This document shows, piece by piece, positions 26,822-35,317 of a stretch of 63,658 nt of DNA (position 1 is its first letter; each line of letters opens with the position of its first letter). This DNA is from Dysosmobacter segnis (GTDB lineage: Bacteria > Bacillota > Clostridia > Oscillospirales > Oscillospiraceae), in contig NZ_JACOQI010000017.1 of assembly GCF_014297285.1 (NCBI RefSeq), positions 1 to 63,658 on the forward strand, given 5' to 3'. Below the pieces are notes generated by a model. It saw nothing but the letters and a program-made list of their open reading frames with translations. It had not been told where the DNA came from and made no database searches. A program made the position numbers and the translations under genes.

Positions 26822-26855
26822 AAAGCGGCTCCGCCAGTGGCGGGGCCGCTTTTTT
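26822..26855 (+). terminator. Terminator after the small hydrophobic protein
   Basis: AAAGCGGC and CCGCC pair with GGCGG and GCCGCTTT around an AGT loop, followed by TTT. Confidence 0.85.
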
Positions 26856-26944
26856 GTATGACTTCCCCCGTATTCCGCACGGCCGGCGGAGCGGAGAAAG
26901 CCCCATATAAATCTGATTTCGTTTTGATGAAAAGGAGATCCAAT

Positions 26945-28147
26945 ATGAAAAAGAAATTGTTAGCCTTTGTTATGGCCGCGACTATGGTGTTCAGCCTGGC
27001 CGCCTGCGGTTCCAGCAGTTCCAATGATTCCAGCAGCTCCAGCGATTCCAGCGATTCTGATTCCGCCCAGTCCGGCGACGAGGTCCAGACCTTTAAGCTG
27101 GGTTCCATCGGCCCCCTGACCGGCGACAACGCCATCTACGGCCAAGCCGTGGTCTACGGCGCCCAGCTGGCCGTCGATGAGATCAACGCCAGCGACTCCA
27201 AGATCAAGTTTGAGTTCAAGGGCGAGGATGATGAGGCCGACGGCGAAAAGTCCACCAACGCCTACAACAAGCTGATGGACTGGGGCATGCAGGTTCTGGT
27301 CGGCCCCACCACCACCGGTGCTTCCATGGCTGTGGCTGATGTCTGCAACAGCGAGCGCACCTTCATGATCACGCCCTCCGCTTCCGCTGTGGACGTGACC
27401 GCCGGCAAGGACAATGTGTTCCAGGTCTGCTTCACCGACCCCAACCAGGGCATTTCCTCCGCTGACTACATCGCCGAGAACATGCCGGACGCCAAGATCG
27501 CCGTGCTGTACCGCAACGATGACGCCTACTCCCAGGGCATCCACGATACCTTCGTGAAGGAAGCCACCGAAAAGGGTATGAGCGTTGTCTATGAGGGCAC
27601 CTTCACCAACGATACCGCCACCGACTTCTCTGTCCAGCTCTCCGGTGCCCAGAGCAACGGCGCCGATCTGGTGTTCATGCCCATCTACTATCAGCCCGCT
27701 TCCATCGTTCTGGCTCAGGCCAAGGCCATGGGCTACGCTCCCACCTTCTTCGGCGTGGACGGCATGGACGGCATCCTGACCATGGAAGGCTTCGATCCCT
27801 CTCTGGCTGAGGGCCTGATGCTCCTGACTCCCTTCTCCGCTACCGTTCCCGAAACCCAGTCCTTCGTGGAAGCTTACACCGCTGCCAATGACGGCGTGAC
27901 CCCCAACCAGTTCGCCGCTGACGCTTATGACGGTGTCTACATTGTCAAGGAAGCTCTGGAAAAGGCCGGCTGCACCGCTGATATGAGCAGCGCCGATATC
28001 TGCGAGGCTCTGGTGGCTCAGATGACCCAGATCTCCTACTCCGGTCTCACCGGCAAGGACATGACCTGGAACGCTGAGGGTCAGGTCTCCAAGGCTCCTA
28101 CCGCTTATGTCATCAAGGGCGGCGAGTACGTCCTGCCCGAGGCTTAA
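26945..28147 (+). CDS. livK: Branched-chain amino acid ABC transporter substrate-binding lipoprotein
   Basis: A 400-residue type I periplasmic-binding-fold lipoprotein. The signal peptide ends in LAAC, followed by a Ser-rich linker of about 30 residues. Mature motifs include FKLGSIGPLTGDNAIYG and VQVLVGPTTTGASMA-like segments of the Leu/Ile/Val receptor family. It delivers ligand to LivHM. Start at 26945 after AAAAGGAG. A very stable hairpin after the stop probably keeps the binding protein in excess. Ligand could also be other amino acids, amides or urea. Confidence 0.92.
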   Translation: MKKKLLAFVMAATMVFSLAACGSSSSNDSSSSSDSSDSDSAQSGDEVQTFKLGSIGPLTGDNAIYGQAVVYGAQLAVDEINASDSKIKFEFKGEDDEADGEKSTNAYNKLMDWGMQVLVGPTTTGASMAVADVCNSERTFMITPSASAVDVTAGKDNVFQVCFTDPNQGISSADYIAENMPDAKIAVLYRNDDAYSQGIHDTFVKEATEKGMSVVYEGTFTNDTATDFSVQLSGAQSNGADLVFMPIYYQPASIVLAQAKAMGYAPTFFGVDGMDGILTMEGFDPSLAEGLMLLTPFSATVPETQSFVEAYTAANDGVTPNQFAADAYDGVYIVKEALEKAGCTADMSSADICEALVAQMTQISYSGLTGKDMTWNAEGQVSKAPTAYVIKGGEYVLPEA

Positions 28148-28156
28148 TGTCTCACA

Positions 28157-28221
28157 CCTGAACGCTGACCGCAAGGACCGGCAGCCGGGGCCTTCCCCGG
28201 CTGCCCCCTGCGGTGTTCAGG
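28157..28221 (+). promoter_or_regulatory. Long mRNA hairpin between livK and livH
   Basis: CCTGAAC (28157) pairs with GTTCAGG (28215-28221), and inside it GGCAGCCGGGG pairs with CCCCGGCTGCC. There is no T tract. It looks like a stabiliser or processing element that raises livK over the permease genes. The rest of the 194-base gap shows only the livH ribosome site. Confidence 0.6.
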
Positions 28222-28341
28222 TCCCTGTCCTCTTCCGCTGTTTCCATGGCGGAAATCTGGGCAGAGGCGCTCCCTCCGCCCGTATTTCTGTCATGGAAGG
28301 CTCCACTCCATATTCTATAAAGAGAAAAGAGGTATTGCCCC

Positions 28342-29220
28342 ATGGAATTTCTGTCCTATTTGATCAGCGGCATCAGCCTGGGCAGCATTTACGCCATCAT
28401 CGCTCTGGGCTACACCATGGTGTACGGCATCGCCAAGATGCTGAACTTCGCCCACGGCGACATCATTATGATCGGCGGCTATGTTTCCTTCTGCTCCATG
28501 TACTATTTAAATCTCCCCCCCATCGTGGCCACCCTGCTGGCAGTGATCGCCTGCACCGTCCTCGGCATCGTGATCGAGCGGCTGGCCTATGCGCCTCTGC
28601 GCTCCGCCCCCTCTCTGGCAGTACTGATCACCGCCATCGGCGTCAGCTATTTCCTCCAGAACTCCGCTCTGCTGATCTGGAAGGCCGCCGCCAAGACCTA
28701 TCCTCCCGTTGTCGCAGGCGCTGTGCAACTTTTCAACGGCCAGCTCACCATTTCCTACATCTCTCTGCTGACCATCGCCGCCTGCATCGTCATCATGCTG
28801 GCGCTGACCACCTTCGTCAGCAAGTCCAAGATGGGCAAGGCCATGCGTGCCTGCTCCGAGGATAAGGGCGCGGCCCAGCTCATGGGCATCAACGTCAACT
28901 CCACCATTTCCGCAACCTTTGCCATCGGCTCCGCTCTGGCGGCCATCGCCGGTGTGCTGCTGTGCTCCTTCAACACCTCTCTGATGCCCACCACCGGCTC
29001 CATGCCCGGTATCAAGGCGTTCACCGCCGCCGTGTTCGGCGGCATCGGCTCCATCCCCGGCGCATTTCTGGGCGGCCTGCTGCTGGGCATCATCGAAGCC
29101 CTGGCCAAGGCCTATATTTCCACCCAGCTGGCAAACTCCATCGTTTTCGCCGTTCTGATCGTGGTCCTGCTGGTGAAGCCGGCCGGTCTGCTGGGCAAGA
29201 TCGTGCCCGAGAAAGTGTAA
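28342..29220 (+). CDS. livH: Branched-chain amino acid ABC permease LivH
   Basis: A 292-residue permease with about eight membrane segments and family motifs GISLGSIYAIIALGYTMVYG and FGGIGSIPGAFLGGLLLG. Pairs with LivM. Normal length. Confidence 0.94.
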   Translation: MEFLSYLISGISLGSIYAIIALGYTMVYGIAKMLNFAHGDIIMIGGYVSFCSMYYLNLPPIVATLLAVIACTVLGIVIERLAYAPLRSAPSLAVLITAIGVSYFLQNSALLIWKAAAKTYPPVVAGAVQLFNGQLTISYISLLTIAACIVIMLALTTFVSKSKMGKAMRACSEDKGAAQLMGINVNSTISATFAIGSALAAIAGVLLCSFNTSLMPTTGSMPGIKAFTAAVFGGIGSIPGAFLGGLLLGIIEALAKAYISTQLANSIVFAVLIVVLLVKPAGLLGKIVPEKV

Positions 29221-29230
29221 GGTGAGCAGG

Positions 29231-30301
29231 ATGAAACAACGAAAGATCAGTAAAACCAATGTGGTGAATTTCTCCACCTATCTGGGCATGGTCATCTTTT
29301 TCCTTGTGATGACCGCTCTCAGCAAGGCCGGTGTTCTGAACCGTTCCATGACCGGCCTGCTGGTCCCCATCTGCTGCTATATGTCTATGGCTGTGTCCCT
29401 GAACCTGACGGTGGGCATCCTTGGCGAACTGAGTCTGGGTCACGCGGGCTTTATGAGCGTGGGTGCCTTCGCAGGCGTCATCGCTTCTCAAAGCCTGCTG
29501 GATGTGGTCCCCTCCGCCGGTCTGCGGCTGACCATCGCTATGATCGTGGGTGCGCTGTTCGCCACCGTGGCCGGCTTCATCGTGGGCGCTCCCGTGCTGC
29601 GGCTTCAGGGCGACTATCTGGCCATCGTGACTCTGGCCTTCGGCGAGATCATCAAGGAGCTTGTGACCTGCCTCATCGTGGGCCATGACGAAAATGGTCT
29701 CCATATCCTCTTTAACCTCACCGGCAACAAGACCGTGGAGGATCTTGGCCTCAGCGACACCGGCATCGCCATCATCAAAGGTGCGCAGGGTACCGCCAGC
29801 GTCAAGACCATCGCCAGCTTCACTGCCGGTTTCATTCTGGTGATGGTGACGCTGTTCATCGTGCTGAATCTGAAGCACAGCCGGGCCGGGCGGGCTATCA
29901 TGGCCCTGCGGGACAACCGCATCGCCACCTCCAGCATCGGCATCAACACCACCAAGTACAAGCTCATGGCCTTCGTCACCTCCGCTGCTCTGGCCGGTGC
30001 CGCCGGTGCGCTGTACGGCTTGAACTATTCTTCTCTCCAGGCCGCTAAATTCAACTTCAACACCTCTATCCTGGTGCTGGTGTTTGTGGTGCTGGGCGGT
30101 CTTGGCAACATCTGGGGCAGCCTGGTAGCTGCCGCGGCGCTGACCATCCTGCCGGAGGCCCTCCGGGAATTTGCCGACTACCGGATGCTGGTGTACGCCA
30201 TCGTGCTGATCCTCGTCATGCTGGCGACCCACAACCCCACGCTGCAAAGCTTCTTCGCCCGGCTCAAGCCCGGCAAGAAGGAAGAAAAGGAGGCTGCCTG
30301 A
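29231..30301 (+). CDS. livM: Branched-chain amino acid ABC permease LivM
   Basis: A 356-residue permease. The segment LGELSLGHAGFMSVGAFAG and the late GGLGNIWGSLVAAAAL are typical. I prefer ATG at 29231 over the in-frame GTG at 29222, because AAGGTGAG lies just ahead of the ATG. The tail is Lys/Glu rich. Confidence 0.93.
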   Translation: MKQRKISKTNVVNFSTYLGMVIFFLVMTALSKAGVLNRSMTGLLVPICCYMSMAVSLNLTVGILGELSLGHAGFMSVGAFAGVIASQSLLDVVPSAGLRLTIAMIVGALFATVAGFIVGAPVLRLQGDYLAIVTLAFGEIIKELVTCLIVGHDENGLHILFNLTGNKTVEDLGLSDTGIAIIKGAQGTASVKTIASFTAGFILVMVTLFIVLNLKHSRAGRAIMALRDNRIATSSIGINTTKYKLMAFVTSAALAGAAGALYGLNYSSLQAAKFNFNTSILVLVFVVLGGLGNIWGSLVAAAALTILPEALREFADYRMLVYAIVLILVMLATHNPTLQSFFARLKPGKKEEKEAA

Positions 30302-30302
30302 T

Positions 30303-31136
30303 ATGTTCGGAAAACTGGTTCCCGTCCCCTCCGGCGCTGTGATCCCGGAGCGTGACATCGGCAAGCGTCCCATCCTCAATTGCATCAATCTGGGCGTCAC
30401 CTTCGGCGGCCTGAAGGCCGTGGACGATTTCAACCTCATGATCGGCCGGACGGAGATCGCCGGTCTCATCGGCCCCAACGGCGCGGGCAAGACCACGGTG
30501 TTCAACCTGCTGACCAAGGTGTATCAGCCCACTCACGGCACTATCCTTCTGGATGGGCAGGACACCCACAACATGACCACCGCTCAGGTGAACCGGGCCG
30601 GTATCGCCCGTACCTTCCAGAACATCCGCCTGTTCAACGACCTGACGGTGGAGGAAAACGTCACCGTGGCGATGGACGCTCAGATGAAGTACAGCATGGT
30701 CAGCGGCATCTTCCGCCTTCCCAGCTTCTGGAAGGAGGAAAAGGTGGCACACGAGCGGGCGCTGGAGCTGCTGAGCCTGTTCCATATGCAGGATCTGGCA
30801 AATGTCAAGGCCGGTTCCCTGCCCTACGGCGCCCAGCGCCGTCTGGAAATTGTCCGGGCGCTGGCAACCAACCCCTCCTTGCTGTTGCTGGATGAGCCCG
30901 CCGCTGGTATGAACCCCTCCGAAACTGCGGAACTGATGGAGAACATCCGCAAGATCCGGGATACGTTCCAGATCGCCATTATGCTCATTGAGCATGACAT
31001 GAATCTGGTCATGAACATCTGCGAGGGCATCTGCGTGCTGAACTTCGGCCGTGTCATCGCCAAGGGCAGCCCCGAAGAGATCCAGTCCAACCCAGTGGTC
31101 ATCGAGGCCTACCTGGGCAAACAGAAGGAGGCGTGA
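30303..31136 (+). CDS. livG: Branched-chain amino acid ABC ATPase LivG
   Basis: A 277-residue ABC ATPase with Walker A GPNGAGKTTVFN, a signature-like PYGAQRRLEIVRAL and Walker B LLLLDEPAAGMNP. The starting 24 residues precede the ABC domain proper. It begins one base after the livM stop. The signature motif reads YGAQRR rather than LSGGQ, which is common in LivG proteins. Confidence 0.94.
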   Translation: MFGKLVPVPSGAVIPERDIGKRPILNCINLGVTFGGLKAVDDFNLMIGRTEIAGLIGPNGAGKTTVFNLLTKVYQPTHGTILLDGQDTHNMTTAQVNRAGIARTFQNIRLFNDLTVEENVTVAMDAQMKYSMVSGIFRLPSFWKEEKVAHERALELLSLFHMQDLANVKAGSLPYGAQRRLEIVRALATNPSLLLLDEPAAGMNPSETAELMENIRKIRDTFQIAIMLIEHDMNLVMNICEGICVLNFGRVIAKGSPEEIQSNPVVIEAYLGKQKEA

Positions 31137-31138
31137 GC

Positions 31139-31849
31139 ATGAGCACCATTTTAAAGGTTGACAATATCAACGTCTATTACGGCAGCATCCACGCCATCAA
31201 GGGCATCTCCTTTGAGGTCAATGAGGGCGAGATCGTGACCCTGATCGGTGCCAACGGCGCCGGCAAGTCCACCACTCTGAACACCATTTCCGGCCTGCTC
31301 CACAGCAAGACCGGCCATATCGAGTTCATGGGCGAGCCTCTGAACCATGTACCCAGCCATAAGGTTGTTTCCAAGGGACTGGCGCTGGTCCCCGAGGGAC
31401 GGCGGATCTTCCTCCAGATGTCTGTGCAGGAAAATCTGGACATGGGTGCTTTCTCCCGCCGGGGCGGCAACATCGACGCCGATATGGAGCGGGTCTTTGA
31501 ACAGTTCCCCCGCCTGAAAGAACGCCGCAAGCAGGTGGCCGGTACCCTCTCCGGCGGCGAGCAGCAGATGCTGGCCATGGGCCGGGCACTGATGTCCAAC
31601 CCCAAGCTGCTGATGCTGGACGAGCCCTCCATGGGCCTGGCCCCCATTCTGGTGGAGCAGATCTTTGACATCATCAAAAATCTCCACAAGGCCGGCACCA
31701 CGATCCTGCTGGTGGAGCAGAATGCGCAGGCGGCCCTGTCCGTGGCTGACCGGGGCTATGTACTGGAAACTGGAAAGATCGTCACCACCGGCACAGGCGC
31801 GGAACTGCTGGCCTCTCCCGCCATCAAGAAGGCGTATCTGGGAGGCTAA
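31139..31849 (+). CDS. livF: Branched-chain amino acid ABC ATPase LivF
   Basis: A 236-residue ABC ATPase with Walker A GANGAGKSTTLN, signature TLSGGEQQMLAMGRAL and Walker B LLMLDEPSMGLAP. ATG at 31139 is chosen over GTG 31133, because AAGGAGG is 7 bases before it. Last gene of livKHMGF; no simple terminator follows directly and the repeat cluster begins at once. Confidence 0.95.
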   Translation: MSTILKVDNINVYYGSIHAIKGISFEVNEGEIVTLIGANGAGKSTTLNTISGLLHSKTGHIEFMGEPLNHVPSHKVVSKGLALVPEGRRIFLQMSVQENLDMGAFSRRGGNIDADMERVFEQFPRLKERRKQVAGTLSGGEQQMLAMGRALMSNPKLLMLDEPSMGLAPILVEQIFDIIKNLHKAGTTILLVEQNAQAALSVADRGYVLETGKIVTTGTGAELLASPAIKKAYLGG

Positions 31850-31856
31850 ACGTCGG

Positions 31857-32040
31857 AGCAAAGTTCGTACACTCCGTTTCCACCTGACGGCGAAACCCTC
31901 GTTTTCTTCCTTGCTCCTCCTCTTTCGCGTCAGATTTGCTTCGCCGGATTCTGACGCGAGTGGGACGGGAGATGCGAGGGAGCAAAGTCCGCATGGTTCC
32001 TTTCCATCTGGCATGAAGCCTTTACTGTTTTCCATTTTCG
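31857..32040. repeat. Diverged direct repeat around a hairpin, 3' of livF
   Basis: Two copies of about 58 bases (from about 31857 and 31979) both begin GGAGCAAAGT and share CCNTTTCCA and GAANCC positions, roughly 65-70% alike by eye. Between them TCGCGTCAGA pairs with TCTGACGCGA. No coding frame looks real. Confidence 0.55.
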
Positions 32041-32046
32041 CAGCAT

Positions 32047-32268
32047 AAACCGCACGTCCGTTTGGACGTGCGGTTTCAGCGTGTCGAAAAAGTCTTTTCG
32101 CCCCGCTGAGCAAGTTTTCAGAACTTTATAATAGTTCTGAAAACTTAGGATTTTAATGGCGCAGGACACCCTTCTTGGGTTTCCCGCGCACACCTTTCCT
32201 TACCGTCGCGGAGAATTTACCACTTTATCGACAGTCTCAAACCGCACGTCCGTTTGGACGTGCGGTTT
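32047..32268 (-). mobile_element. MITE-like repeat copy B between two identical terminator hairpins
   Basis: A 30-base palindromic hairpin, AAACCGCACGTCC-GTTT-GGACGTGCGGTTT, occurs identically at 32047-32076 and 32239-32268. The 162 bases between them, read on the minus strand, share about 65 bases at one end (GTGGTAAATTCTCC, GTGTGCGCGGGAAACCC, AAGAAGGG) and 28 bases at the other (GAAAAGACTTTTTCGACACG) with copy A at 52100-52376. The ends form imperfect inverted repeats (TGTCGATAAAG and TGTCGAAAAAG). The centre is specific to this copy and holds a 14-bp hairpin (AAGTTTTCAGAACT). No protein is encoded. Confidence 0.8.
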
Positions 32269-32282
32269 TTTCTCCCCGCCTC

Positions 32283-32323
32283 TTTTCAAAGCCGCTTCCC
32301 CGTGGTATACTGCTGTCAAGACA
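32283..32323 (+). promoter_or_regulatory. niaR promoter with NiaR operator core
   Basis: Extended -10 TGGTATACT (32303-32311) with a weak TTTTCA 17 bases upstream. Immediately after it lies TGTCAAGACA (32314-32323), a palindrome also present in the promoter of the downstream transporter. This suggests niaR regulates itself. Confidence 0.6.
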
Positions 32324-32342
32324 AGTTTGAAAGGGGTATCGT

Positions 32343-32852
32343 ATGCACGCGGAGGAACGCAGAGAAACGATTTTGAAGCTGCTGCGGCAGTCTGCTCAGC
32401 CGGTCAGTGCCTCGACGCTGGCAGGCCAGCTATCTGTCAGCCGCCAGATCATCGTAGGAGACATTGCCTTGCTGCGGGCCGGAGGCGCGGACATTTTAGC
32501 CACCCCCCGGGGGTACTGCCTGCAAAATGCCGCCGCAGCCGGTCTCACCCGCCGGGTAGCTGTCCGCCATGACGAGGCAGGCATGGAGGTAGAGCTGAAC
32601 ACTATGGTGGACAATGGCTGCACCGTGGTGGACGTTATCGTGGAACACCCTCTTTACGGCCAGCTCACCGGCCCCTTGCAGCTTTCCAGCCGATACGATG
32701 TGGCCCAGTTCATCGCCCGGAGCCGCACCGCCCAGCCTCTCTCCGTTCTCACCGGCGGCATCCACCTTCACACGCTGCTCTGCCCCAGTGAGGACGCTTA
32801 CCGGCGGGTACTGGACGCCCTGCGGCAGGCAGGCTTCCTGCTGGAGGGATAA
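32343..32852 (+). CDS. niaR: NAD-biosynthesis/niacin-responsive repressor NiaR
   Basis: A 169-residue repressor. The N-terminal HTH_11 winged helix (QPVSASTLAGQLSVSRQIIV) is followed by the 3H domain with its three metal/ligand His positions in VRHDEAG, VEHPLYGQL and GGIHLHTL. NiaR binds nicotinic acid and represses NAD synthesis or niacin uptake genes in Firmicutes. The adjacent downstream transporter with a matching palindrome is its likely target. AAAGGGG precedes the ATG. Confidence 0.9.
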   Translation: MHAEERRETILKLLRQSAQPVSASTLAGQLSVSRQIIVGDIALLRAGGADILATPRGYCLQNAAAAGLTRRVAVRHDEAGMEVELNTMVDNGCTVVDVIVEHPLYGQLTGPLQLSSRYDVAQFIARSRTAQPLSVLTGGIHLHTLLCPSEDAYRRVLDALRQAGFLLEG

Positions 32853-32861
32853 AACTTTCTG

Positions 32862-32926
32862 TTGACAAGCATACCGATTCCGTGTATAGTGTGTTGGACA
32901 GGTGTCAAGACACCAGTCTGACACAC
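32862..32926 (+). promoter_or_regulatory. Promoter and NiaR-type operator of the downstream transporter
   Basis: TTGACA (32862-32867), a 17-base spacer and TATAGT (32885-32890). An imperfect 38-base palindrome (32889-32926) centred on GGTGTC-AA-GACACC covers the start point. It contains TGTCAAGACA, identical to the site in the niaR promoter. Position and symmetry fit repression by the upstream NiaR. Confidence 0.7.
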
Positions 32927-32953
32927 TATTTTTGATCGATACGGAGTATTCTC

Positions 32954-34054
32954 ATGGAAAAGGTAAACGCATTCCTGAAGCGCAAAAACATCGTTTTTTC
33001 CGCCAAGCGCTATGGCATTGATGCCCTGGGCGCTATGGCACAGGGCCTGTTCTGCTCCCTGCTGATCGGCACCATCCTCAACACGCTGGGCACGCAGTTC
33101 CACATCGGTTTCCTCACCGCCCAGATCGGGGAAAAGGTTCCCTACACCATCGGCGGCCTGACCTCCTTTATGAGCGGTCCCGCCATGGCCATTGCCATCG
33201 GCTACGCCTTGCAGGCGCCCCCGCTGGTGCTGTTCTCTCTGGCGGCTGTGGGTTATGCCTGCAACCTGCTGGGCGGCGCGGGCGGCCCCTTGGCCGTGCT
33301 GTTTGTGGCGATCATCGCTGCGGAGTGCGGCAAGGCCGTCAGCAAAGAGACGAAGATCGACATTCTGGTGACTCCCATTGTCACCACCCTCATCGGCGTA
33401 GGCACGGCCTATGTTATCGCCCCGCCCATCGGCACCGCCGCCAGCGCCTTCGGTATGGTCATTATGCAGGCCACGGAGCTTCAGCCCTTCCTGATGGGTA
33501 TTCTGGTGTCCGTGCTGGTAGGCGTGGCCTTGACCCTGCCCATCTCCTCCGCCGCCATCTGCTCCGTACTGGGCCTCACCGGTCTGGCAGGCGGTGCGGC
33601 TGTGGCTGGCTGCTGCGCCCAGATGGTAGGCTTCGCCGTTATGAGCTTCCGGGAGAACGGCTGGGGCGGTCTGGTGAGCCAGGGCCTCGGCACCTCCATG
33701 CTGCAAATGCCCAACATCGTGAAAAACCCCCGCGTCTGGATCGCCCCTACCGTCACCTCCGCCATTACCGGCCCCATTGCCACCTGCCTGTTCCGTCTGC
33801 AAATGAACGGCGCGGCCATCAACTCCGGTATGGGCACCTGCGGCCTGTGCGGCCAGCTGGGCGTGTGGACCGGTTGGGTGGCTCCCAGTGAAAAGGCTCT
33901 GGCCAATGGTGCCATCGCCATGAACCCCACCGCTTTTGACTGGGCGGGCCTGATCCTGATCTCCTTCATCCTCCCCGCCATTCTGTGCCCCCTTATCAAC
34001 CAGCTCTGCCGCAAGGCCGGCTGGGTGAAGGACGGCGATCTGAAGCTGCCCTGA
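32954..34054 (+). CDS. PTS_EIIC_2/PfoR-like membrane protein, candidate niacin transporter
   Basis: A 366-residue membrane protein with about 9-10 hydrophobic segments of the PfoR/PTS-IIC-like family (Gly/Ala-rich GGAGGPLAVLFVAIIAAECG, INSGMGTCGLCGQLG). It lacks the usual partner IIA/IIB domains or genes. Because it sits behind niaR and carries the same operator, uptake of nicotinate or a related pyridine is the most likely role. I recall related proteins being predicted as nicotinate-regulated transporters. Function is inference from context. Confidence 0.75.
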   Translation: MEKVNAFLKRKNIVFSAKRYGIDALGAMAQGLFCSLLIGTILNTLGTQFHIGFLTAQIGEKVPYTIGGLTSFMSGPAMAIAIGYALQAPPLVLFSLAAVGYACNLLGGAGGPLAVLFVAIIAAECGKAVSKETKIDILVTPIVTTLIGVGTAYVIAPPIGTAASAFGMVIMQATELQPFLMGILVSVLVGVALTLPISSAAICSVLGLTGLAGGAAVAGCCAQMVGFAVMSFRENGWGGLVSQGLGTSMLQMPNIVKNPRVWIAPTVTSAITGPIATCLFRLQMNGAAINSGMGTCGLCGQLGVWTGWVAPSEKALANGAIAMNPTAFDWAGLILISFILPAILCPLINQLCRKAGWVKDGDLKLP

Positions 34055-34078
34055 TATCCCTAATTTCACACATGTAGA

Positions 34079-34118
34079 AAAAACCATCGGCTTTTTGTGG
34101 AAAAAGCCGATGGTTTTT
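34079..34118 (+). terminator. Terminator after the candidate niacin transporter
   Basis: An 18-bp perfect stem, AAAAACCATCGGCTTTTT with its complement, and a GTGG loop. Confidence 0.93.
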
Positions 34119-34223
34119 GTTCTTCTATAAGATTGTGCCCTGTTTAGCCGAATTTATGCCCCAATTCCCGTCCGAACGTACATTTTTAATAGGTGTTTTT
34201 CATTGTTAAAAAGCAAACATCTG

Positions 34224-34468
34224 TTGACGAAACGCCATGTTTTGGGTTAGAATACGAGTCAGGAAAGTATGTTCCTTTCAATGGCTGATCGCGCTGTCTC
34301 ATAAGTTCTGCGTACGGCGCGCTCTTTGTCGGGAGTCCCGGAAAACGATTACTTGTATTCATTTTCCGGAACGTGTTATTTTATCTAAAATTGGAAGCGT
34401 ACACATACCGTTATTTCCTTGTTTTACTTCATTTTTTCATCAAAGCAAGCAGAAAGGATGCGTGTTAC
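34224..34468 (+). promoter_or_regulatory. Promoter and long leader of the split transketolase unit
   Basis: TTGACG (34224-34229), a 17-base spacer and TTAGAAT (34247-34253). A leader of about 210 bases follows. Within it CCGGAAAA (34338-34345) pairs with TTTTCCGG (34362-34369), followed by AACGTGTTATTTT. No riboswitch class is recognised. The leader is AT-rich and contains no convincing small gene. Confidence 0.5.
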
Positions 34469-35302
34469 ATGGATGTAAAAAAGTGCAACGTTCTGGCGGC
34501 TGAGATCCGGCTGGAGACCCTGAAGGTCATCCACTCCCGGGGCTTCGGTCACGTGGGCGGTTCCATGGATCTGGCAGACCTGATGGCCGTTTTGTACGGT
34601 GAGGTCATGAAGTTCGATCCCAAAAACCCCCGCTGGGAGGATCGCGACTGGCTGGTGCTCAGTAAGGGCCACGCCGGTCCCGTGGCTTATGCCACCTTCG
34701 GTCTCATGGGCTTCTATCCCATGGAGGAGGCCTACACCCTGAACCAGCCCCACACCAAGTTCCCCAGCCACACTGACCGCAAGCTGACTCCCGGCGTGGA
34801 TCTGACCACCGGCTCTCTGGGCCAGGGCGCTTCCACCGCTGCCGGCGCCGCTCTGGGCAACAAGATCGACGGCCGCACCAACCACGTCTTCTGCGTCATC
34901 GGCGACGGTGAGGCGGACGAGGGCCAGGTCTGGGAGTCCTTCCAGTTCGCCTATGCCCACAAGCTGGACAACCTGATCTATTTCATCGATAAAAACGGCT
35001 ATCAGTTGGACGGCCCCACCGATGACATTCTGGCTCACGGCGATCTGGCCAAGAAGGCGGAGTCCTTCGGCCTGTACACGCAGGAGATCGACGGCCATGA
35101 CGTTCAGGCGATCTATGACGCCATTCAGAACGCATACGCCAAGAAGGGCGTTCCCAGCTGCATCGTGCTGGATACCTGCAAGGGCAAGGGCGCTACCTTT
35201 GCCGAGCCCAAGCATGACCACTCCTCTCAGCCCAACGAGGAGCAGTGGGCCGAGGCCATCGCCGCTTCCGAGAAGGCCTTGGAAGCTGTCAAGAACGCTT
35301 AA
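34469..35302 (+). CDS. Transketolase N-terminal (thiamine-binding) subunit
   Basis: A 277-residue subunit equal to the N-terminal third of transketolase. It has RGFGHVGGSMDLADLMAVLYG, LSKGHAGPVAYA and the thiamine diphosphate motif GDGEADEGQVWE followed by DNLIYFIDKN. It acts with the next gene as a heterotetramer-type split transketolase. Start at 34469 after GAAAGGA. It could serve the pentose phosphate pathway or a specialised two-carbon transfer. Confidence 0.92.
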   Translation: MDVKKCNVLAAEIRLETLKVIHSRGFGHVGGSMDLADLMAVLYGEVMKFDPKNPRWEDRDWLVLSKGHAGPVAYATFGLMGFYPMEEAYTLNQPHTKFPSHTDRKLTPGVDLTTGSLGQGASTAAGAALGNKIDGRTNHVFCVIGDGEADEGQVWESFQFAYAHKLDNLIYFIDKNGYQLDGPTDDILAHGDLAKKAESFGLYTQEIDGHDVQAIYDAIQNAYAKKGVPSCIVLDTCKGKGATFAEPKHDHSSQPNEEQWAEAIAASEKALEAVKNA

Positions 35303-35317
35303 AGGAGGGTGCGAGTA

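Noticed and set aside
31930..32193. Minus-strand 87-codon frame after livF as a hypothetical protein
   Set aside because: It crosses the direct repeat, a terminator hairpin and the MITE-like body; composition and context fit noncoding repeats.
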